Of a DNA stretch of 64,000 nt, positions 60,191-64,000 are shown in pieces. The notes below the pieces were generated by a model, which saw only the letters and a list, made by a program, of their open reading frames with translations, made no database searches and was not told where the DNA came from. This DNA is from an uncultured Clostridium sp. (GTDB lineage Bacteria > Bacillota > Clostridia > Oscillospirales > Acutalibacteraceae): the NCBI GenBank assembly GCA_958422185.1, contig CATZNW010000009.1, positions 7,864 through 71,863 on the forward strand, read 5' to 3'. The translations under genes were made by a program, and so were the position numbers. Within the stretch, counting starts at the first letter, position 1; every line of letters starts with the position of its first letter.

Positions 60191-60364
60191 TTACTCGTCA
60201 AGAGCCGGAGCGCCAACAGGGCAAACGCTTGCGCATGAGCCGCACTCGATGCAGGTATCCGCATCAATTTCAAACTTTCCGTCTCCCTCTGAAATTGCGT
60301 TAACAGGGCATTCAGCAGCACATGCGCCGCAAGAAATGCAATCATCTGAAATCTTATATGCCAT
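60191..60364 (-). CDS. 2[4Fe-4S] ferredoxin
   Basis: A 57-residue clostridial-type electron carrier with two CxxCxxCxxxCP clusters (C9, C12, C15, C19 and C38, C41, C44, C48). The start is ATG 60364 with AGGAGGTG upstream; an in-frame ATG at 60415 would add 17 residues but sits before a leader hairpin and lacks a ribosome-binding site. Monocistronic. Confidence 0.95.
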   Translation of the reverse strand: MAYKISDDCISCGACAAECPVNAISEGDGKFEIDADTCIECGSCASVCPVGAPALDE

Positions 60365-60383
60365 TCCGGGTACACCTCCTATC

Positions 60384-60410
60384 AGTTGATCGAAAGTAAA
60401 TTTATCAACT
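60384..60410 (-). repeat. Inverted repeat in the ferredoxin leader
   Basis: AGTTGAT / ATCAACT with a 13-nt spacer lies between the promoter and ribosome-binding site. It could be an RNA hairpin or operator. Confidence 0.35.
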
Positions 60411-60419
60411 TTCATTATT

Positions 60420-60447
60420 AATATAACACAAAAAAACGATTTTGCAA
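60420..60447 (-). promoter_or_regulatory. Sigma-A promoter of the ferredoxin gene
   Basis: On the minus strand TTGCAA (60447-60442) and TATATT (60425-60420) are separated by 16 bp. Confidence 0.6.
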
Positions 60448-60479
60448 GAGGTAATTGAGGTTAGTGAAGGCTAATTTTT

Positions 60480-61358
60480 TCAGTCCCCATCAGAGTCCGC
60501 GGACGCGGAGGCATACTTACCCGATCCGCCACGCCTTGAACCGGGAGCAGAGACAACGACACATTCCTCCCTGTTTACGATGATAGGCGCCGCGCCTTCA
60601 ACAGAGCTGTCCAGCATCACTTTAAGCTTGCCGGTAACAAGCGAGCAGTCCACAACTGTTCCCCTGCCCTCTCTGCAATCCACAACACTGCCGCGGCGGG
60701 GAGTGATCTTTTCCAGATAATCATAAGAATTCTGCTCATACTGAAGGCAGCACATCAATCTTCCGCAGCTTCCGCTGATCTTCCCGGGAGAAAGGCTAAG
60801 CCCCTGCGACTTCGCCATTTTAATGGAAACCGAATGAAAATCCTTTAAAAACGTAGAACAGCAAAACGGTCTGCCGCATATGCCGAGACCGCCTATCATC
60901 TTGGCCTCGTCCCTGACGCCGATCTGACGAAGTTCTATACGGGTTCTGAACGTGGAAGCAAGATCTTTTACAAGCTCTCTGAAATCCACTCTGCCGTCAG
61001 CAGTAAAATAGAAAGTGATCTTTGAACCGTCAAAGGAGTATTCAACCTCCGAAAGACTCATGTCAAGGCCATGTTCTTTTATTTTACGGCTGCATATTTC
61101 ATACGCTTCTTTTTCTTTTATTCTGTTTTTCTCAAGAATATCCAGATCATTTTGCGTTGCAACGCGCAAAACGGATTTCAGCGGCGAAACGATAGAATCA
61201 TCCTCCACCGTTTTATTACTGCTTACCGCCTGGGCGCATTCCACGCCCCTTGCCGTTTCAACCACAACATACTGACCGGCATTTATTTTAAATTTTCCGG
61301 GTGAAAAATAATAAGTTTTTCCGGAATCCTTAAAGCGCACGGAAACAATTTCTGTCAT
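60480..61358 (-). CDS. ricT: PSP1-domain protein RicT (YaaT)
   Basis: YaaT/RicT is a subunit of the RicAFT (Y-) complex that controls RNase Y cleavage and, in Bacillus, sporulation and competence. The 292 residues include a PSP1 domain with GLGICGRPFCCSTFL, SLSPGKISGSCGRLMCCLQYE and conserved cysteines that in Bacillus help bind an Fe-S cluster. The C-terminal tail is Ser/Gly-rich. It lies 11 nt after holB in the known darA-holB-ricT arrangement. Confidence 0.93.
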   Translation of the reverse strand: MTEIVSVRFKDSGKTYYFSPGKFKINAGQYVVVETARGVECAQAVSSNKTVEDDSIVSPLKSVLRVATQNDLDILEKNRIKEKEAYEICSRKIKEHGLDMSLSEVEYSFDGSKITFYFTADGRVDFRELVKDLASTFRTRIELRQIGVRDEAKMIGGLGICGRPFCCSTFLKDFHSVSIKMAKSQGLSLSPGKISGSCGRLMCCLQYEQNSYDYLEKITPRRGSVVDCREGRGTVVDCSLVTGKLKVMLDSSVEGAAPIIVNREECVVVSAPGSRRGGSGKYASASADSDGD

Positions 61359-61369
61359 TATATATCCTC

Positions 61370-62347
61370 CTATCTGCCGACGGCTTCACGAAGCGTATAG
61401 CAGATCTTAGTAATTAAAAGCTGCTGATTTGCATTTTTGAGTGCCATACCGCAAAGACATTCTGCGGCGTTATACAGATTCAGCAGTTTTTTTCTTGTAA
61501 AAGCACGCTGAAGAAGCTTTACACTTTCTTTCCTGCCGGAAAGCGGATCGCCTCCGGCAAGCGCGTCCCTGAAAACAGTTTTAAGCATATTCAAAAGCGC
61601 GGCGGTTTCCTGCCTGCCGGAAGAGAGTGCGCTTAAAGCAGTGAGCAGGTCGTATTCGTTTCCGGCAGTTAGACCGCGGCAGACGCTGTCCGCCAGAGAG
61701 AGCATTTCATCAAATCTTCCGCCCGAAAGACTTTCGATCGCCTTTCCGATATTGCCGCCGAAAGTCAAAACCGCGCTGTATGCATCGTCATAAGAGATCC
61801 CGTTGTTATGCTCAGTTATATATTCCGCGCCCTGATCAGGTGAAACGCCCTGAACGGGAACAACAGCTACCCTTGAAAGTATCGTTTCAAGCATCATAGA
61901 TCTGTTCTCAGCCGTCAGAATAAACACGGCATAGGAAGGCGGCTCTTCAAGTATCTTGAGGAGCGCGTTTTGCGCAGATGCGTTCATACAGTGGGCATTT
62001 GCAAGAATATAGATCTTATAATCCGATTCGTTTGGTATAACGTAACAATCGTTTATAACGCTGCGTACGGTATCAATATGAAATGAATTTGCATTTCCGG
62101 GAGCACAGTATTCAAATATATCCGGATGCACCTTATTTAAAGCTTTTTTACACTGGCTGCAAACGCCGCAGGGTCTTTCGCCGTCAGCGCGGCAAACGAG
62201 CGCGCAGGCAATATCCCGGGCAAGTGTTTTTTTTCCCAGCCCGGACTCGCCCTCTATCAGTATAGCGTGCGGCAGCCTTGAAGACTCAACAAGCGCAGAC
62301 ACGCGTTTTTTTACGTTTTCATTTCCTTTAAAATATGTAAAAACCAT
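61370..62347 (-). CDS. holB: DNA polymerase III delta' subunit
   Basis: Delta' is part of the clamp loader. The 325 residues show a P-loop-like GESGLGKKTLARD, a zinc-binding cysteine group (CRADGERPCGVCSQC) and ILEEPPSYAVFILTAENRSMMLETILSRV, the AAA+ sensor 1/SRC region. It begins 2 nt after darA. Confidence 0.93.
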   Translation of the reverse strand: MVFTYFKGNENVKKRVSALVESSRLPHAILIEGESGLGKKTLARDIACALVCRADGERPCGVCSQCKKALNKVHPDIFEYCAPGNANSFHIDTVRSVINDCYVIPNESDYKIYILANAHCMNASAQNALLKILEEPPSYAVFILTAENRSMMLETILSRVAVVPVQGVSPDQGAEYITEHNNGISYDDAYSAVLTFGGNIGKAIESLSGGRFDEMLSLADSVCRGLTAGNEYDLLTALSALSSGRQETAALLNMLKTVFRDALAGGDPLSGRKESVKLLQRAFTRKKLLNLYNAAECLCGMALKNANQQLLITKICYTLREAVGR

Positions 62348-62349
62348 AT

Positions 62350-62673
62350 TTAAAATCTTTTGAATTCCTCTACATTGATAACAAACGCAATACCGCCGAA
62401 TTCCTCCACGTCAACAGGCTGCTTTAAAAGCGTGCCTTTTAATGTGCTCTGAACTCCGTGCTGCTTGACGATCCGCTTTGTAACTGAGCTCTGAAGCACC
62501 TCAAAAGCCTCGTCCACCTTACTGTCCTCAACGCCGATAAAAAGGCTTGTGTGCCCGCCTTCAAGGAACTGGCCCATTGTTGAGATCTTGGTGGCACGAA
62601 AGCCGGCCTTACTCAGGTTTTCAAACACATGCTCAACATCTTTATTGGAGATGATAGATATTATTAATTTCAT
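62350..62673 (-). CDS. darA: Cyclic-di-AMP receptor DarA (YaaQ), PII-like
   Basis: DarA/PstA is a PII-like trimer that binds c-di-AMP. The 107 residues match the family: KLIISIISNKDVEHVFENLSKAGFRATKISTMGQFLEGGHTSLFIGVED. The B-loop and T-loop regions are intact. First gene of the darA-holB-ricT operon. Confidence 0.94.
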   Translation of the reverse strand: MKLIISIISNKDVEHVFENLSKAGFRATKISTMGQFLEGGHTSLFIGVEDSKVDEAFEVLQSSVTKRIVKQHGVQSTLKGTLLKQPVDVEEFGGIAFVINVEEFKRF

Positions 62674-62705
62674 TTAATCATAACCTTTCCGCCCGCAAAC
62701 GAAAA

Positions 62706-62734
62706 TGCGCCGCAGCGCGGGCGTACCCGGCGCA
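62706..62734 (-). repeat. GC-rich hairpin in the darA leader
   Basis: TGCGCCG / CGGCGCA with a GC-rich 15-nt interior lies in the ~85-nt leader between promoter and darA, in an otherwise AT-rich interval. No T run follows. Confidence 0.4.
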
Positions 62735-62762
62735 CCCGAACATATTAAATATCCGTAAAACA

Positions 62763-62790
62763 ATTATAACTTAAAAATACCGCGATTCAA
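62763..62790 (-). promoter_or_regulatory. Sigma-A promoter of the darA-holB-ricT operon
   Basis: On the minus strand TTGAAT (62790-62785) and TATAAT (62768-62763) are separated by 16 bp. Confidence 0.65.
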
Positions 62791-62860
62791 ATCGATTTTG
62801 AGTAATTTAAAATAAAATTTACAAACAGGATAAAATTATTATCCAAAAAGTAATATTTTT

Positions 62861-63799
62861 TTACAAAACAGACGAAACGGCAACAACTACCGGCATCGTT
62901 ACAACAGAAAGCACACTGGACTGTGCTGCAATTTCAGAACCCAGACCAGCATCGTTATCATACTTTGCGGCATACATCGCAGTGTTTGTAGCCGTTGGGG
63001 CTGACGCCGAGATCGCCATAGCCGTAAGGAGATCCCCCGTAACACCGCAGATGCGAAAGAACAGGGTCATGACGACAGGGATAAAAACGAGCCTCAAAAA
63101 AGAAACAAAAAAGATTTCTTTTTTTATAAAGATATTCTTGAAATTGGCGTTTGCAAGAAACGTACCGAAAATGATCATGGCAAGCGGAGAATTTATACCG
63201 CCGGCCAGTTCCATTGGATATTCGATTATATGCGGAAGTTTTACTTTTAAAAGAAACAGGGGGATCCCTATCATGACTGAAATCGAACCGGGATTCAGAA
63301 AAATCTTTTTTATATTGATTTTGGCTTTTCTGCCGCTGATTTCAAAAATGCCGTAAGTGAATGCAAAAATATTGAATACGCCTATATAGACCGAGCAGTA
63401 GAAAACGCCCTCTGCCCCTATAACGCTTTGTGCAAGCGGAAGCGCAAGAAAAGCAGCGTTTGAAAAAACAGTGCCGTAATGAAAAAGCCCTCTTTCCAGC
63501 AGACTTTTTCTTTTTCTGAAAGTAAGCGCGCTGACTGCCATACCAAACAGGTGCGTTGCAGCCGCGCACAAAAAAGCGATAAACAGTCCGCGCACATGCT
63601 CCGCCGTATACTCTATACTAATAAAACTGTGCACAACGGCGATGGGCAGAATTATATTGAAAAGAAGATTGATAACCTTTTTAGCGTCATCACGCGTAAA
63701 AACGCCCGATTTATCGGCAACGAAACCGATACCGGCAATAATATACAGCATCACAACCTGAAGGGCAATAGTTTTAAGGTTTTCAAAAAACAAAATCAA
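62861..63799 (-). CDS. AEC (auxin efflux carrier) family transporter
   Basis: The 312 residues form about ten membrane helices in two inverted halves, with LPIAVVHSF, AFLALPLAQ and the C-terminal ISASAPTATNTAMYAAKYDNDAGLGSEIAAQSSVLSVVTMP motif of AEC permeases. The substrate is unknown. The start is TTG 63799 (4-nt overlap with the upstream stop) or TTG 63793, which has better spacing to AGAAGG. There is no in-frame ATG nearby. Confidence 0.9.
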   Translation of the reverse strand: MILFFENLKTIALQVVMLYIIAGIGFVADKSGVFTRDDAKKVINLLFNIILPIAVVHSFISIEYTAEHVRGLFIAFLCAAATHLFGMAVSALTFRKRKSLLERGLFHYGTVFSNAAFLALPLAQSVIGAEGVFYCSVYIGVFNIFAFTYGIFEISGRKAKINIKKIFLNPGSISVMIGIPLFLLKVKLPHIIEYPMELAGGINSPLAMIIFGTFLANANFKNIFIKKEIFFVSFLRLVFIPVVMTLFFRICGVTGDLLTAMAISASAPTATNTAMYAAKYDNDAGLGSEIAAQSSVLSVVTMPVVVAVSSVL

Positions 63800-64000
63800 G
63801 CCTTCTTTTTAAAAGAGATTTCCAAAGCGGCGGCGAAAGCAAAAATACCTGTAAACAGAAATGTCGGCGCTGAATAATCCGCCGCGGGCAGACCCTCCCC
63901 GGCAATAAAAGCAACCATGCGCGGAAAGGAGAGCATAAAACAGAGCGCGCCGTAAGAATATCCAAAAAACACTAACGGACCAAGATGCTTCGACGCTTTT
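63796..64000 (-). CDS. Membrane protein, C-terminal end only
   Basis: The last 67 codons of a minus-strand gene enter from the right edge and end at TGA 63798-63796. The visible part holds two hydrophobic stretches (GPLVFFGYSYGALCFMLSF and FLFTGIFAFAAALEI) and a basic end SFKKKA. No family is recognised. Its stop overlaps the AEC transporter start, suggesting one operon. Confidence 0.6.
   Translation of the reverse strand, partial: KASKHLGPLVFFGYSYGALCFMLSFPRMVAFIAGEGLPAADYSAPTFLFTGIFAFAAALEISFKKKA

Noticed and set aside
1..64000. CRISPR arrays, tRNA/rRNA genes, prophage or insertion sequences.
   Set aside because: No regularly spaced direct repeats, no tRNA-like cloverleaf with the conserved T-loop, and no transposase or integrase reading frames were seen by eye. 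A tRNAscan or ISfinder search could still find weak cases.

Overview
The window looks like chromosome of a gut-type, probably spore-forming member of the Clostridia (Oscillospiraceae/Ruminococcaceae-like). The clues are a Firmicutes-style S10-spc-alpha ribosomal block, zinc-type S14, an IreB protein, a Phe T-box, the DarA-HolB-RicT cluster, a YqzL-like protein between era and recO, a BclA-like collagen protein and promoters close to the sigma-A consensus. No rRNA, tRNA, CRISPR array, prophage or insertion sequence was seen. Both edges cut genes: mutS2 on the left and an unidentified membrane protein on the right.

Layout. 1-4.7 kb (minus): phoH-ybeY-era-yqzL-recO-mutS2 housekeeping operon. 4.8-8.3 kb (plus): FkbM methyltransferase, MscS channel, sulfatase. 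8.3-12.8 kb: GPH sugar symporter, iron alcohol dehydrogenase and a GH33-type sialidase. 12.9-17.4 kb (plus): T-box-controlled pheST, then ireB and a small unknown protein. 17.4-20.5 kb: a frameshifted polytopic membrane gene, an orphan lipoprotein signal peptide, an XRE regulator beside a palindromic operator, and an N-acetylhexosamine 1-kinase. 20.6-23.7 kb: an adaptor/FtsX-permease pair with no ATPase. 23.8-28.0 kb (minus): purE-purM-purN-IMP cyclohydrolase (PurO family)-purD. 28.0-28.4 kb: a structured non-coding interval with its own promoter. 28.4-44.0 kb (minus): 31 genes from rpsJ to rplQ behind a perfect consensus promoter and a leader of about 300 nt. 44-49.4 kb: collagen-like protein, glycosyltransferase, PAP2 phosphatase, DnaJ-domain membrane protein, zinc-ribbon membrane protein, DtxR-like regulator. 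49.5-53.3 kb: a 1270-residue secreted M14 peptidase with Ig-like and fibronectin III modules. 53.5-55.0 kb: CarD-like regulator and an esterase. 55.1-57.5 kb: a polar amino-acid ABC importer. 57.6-60.1 kb: GNAT, GH30, TrmO. 60.2-64 kb: ferredoxin, RicT, HolB, DarA, AEC transporter.

The most unusual observation is the substrate-binding lipoprotein of the amino-acid importer. The segment that normally ends this family sits right behind the lipid anchor, and the protein stops where that segment should begin, so it reads as a natural circular permutation. Other points of interest are the structured RNA candidate between rplQ and purE, the collagen-like protein next to a glycosyltransferase, three near-identical fibronectin double modules in the secreted peptidase, and scattered enzymes of host-glycan use (sialidase, sulfatase, NahK, GH30) that mostly lack export signals.
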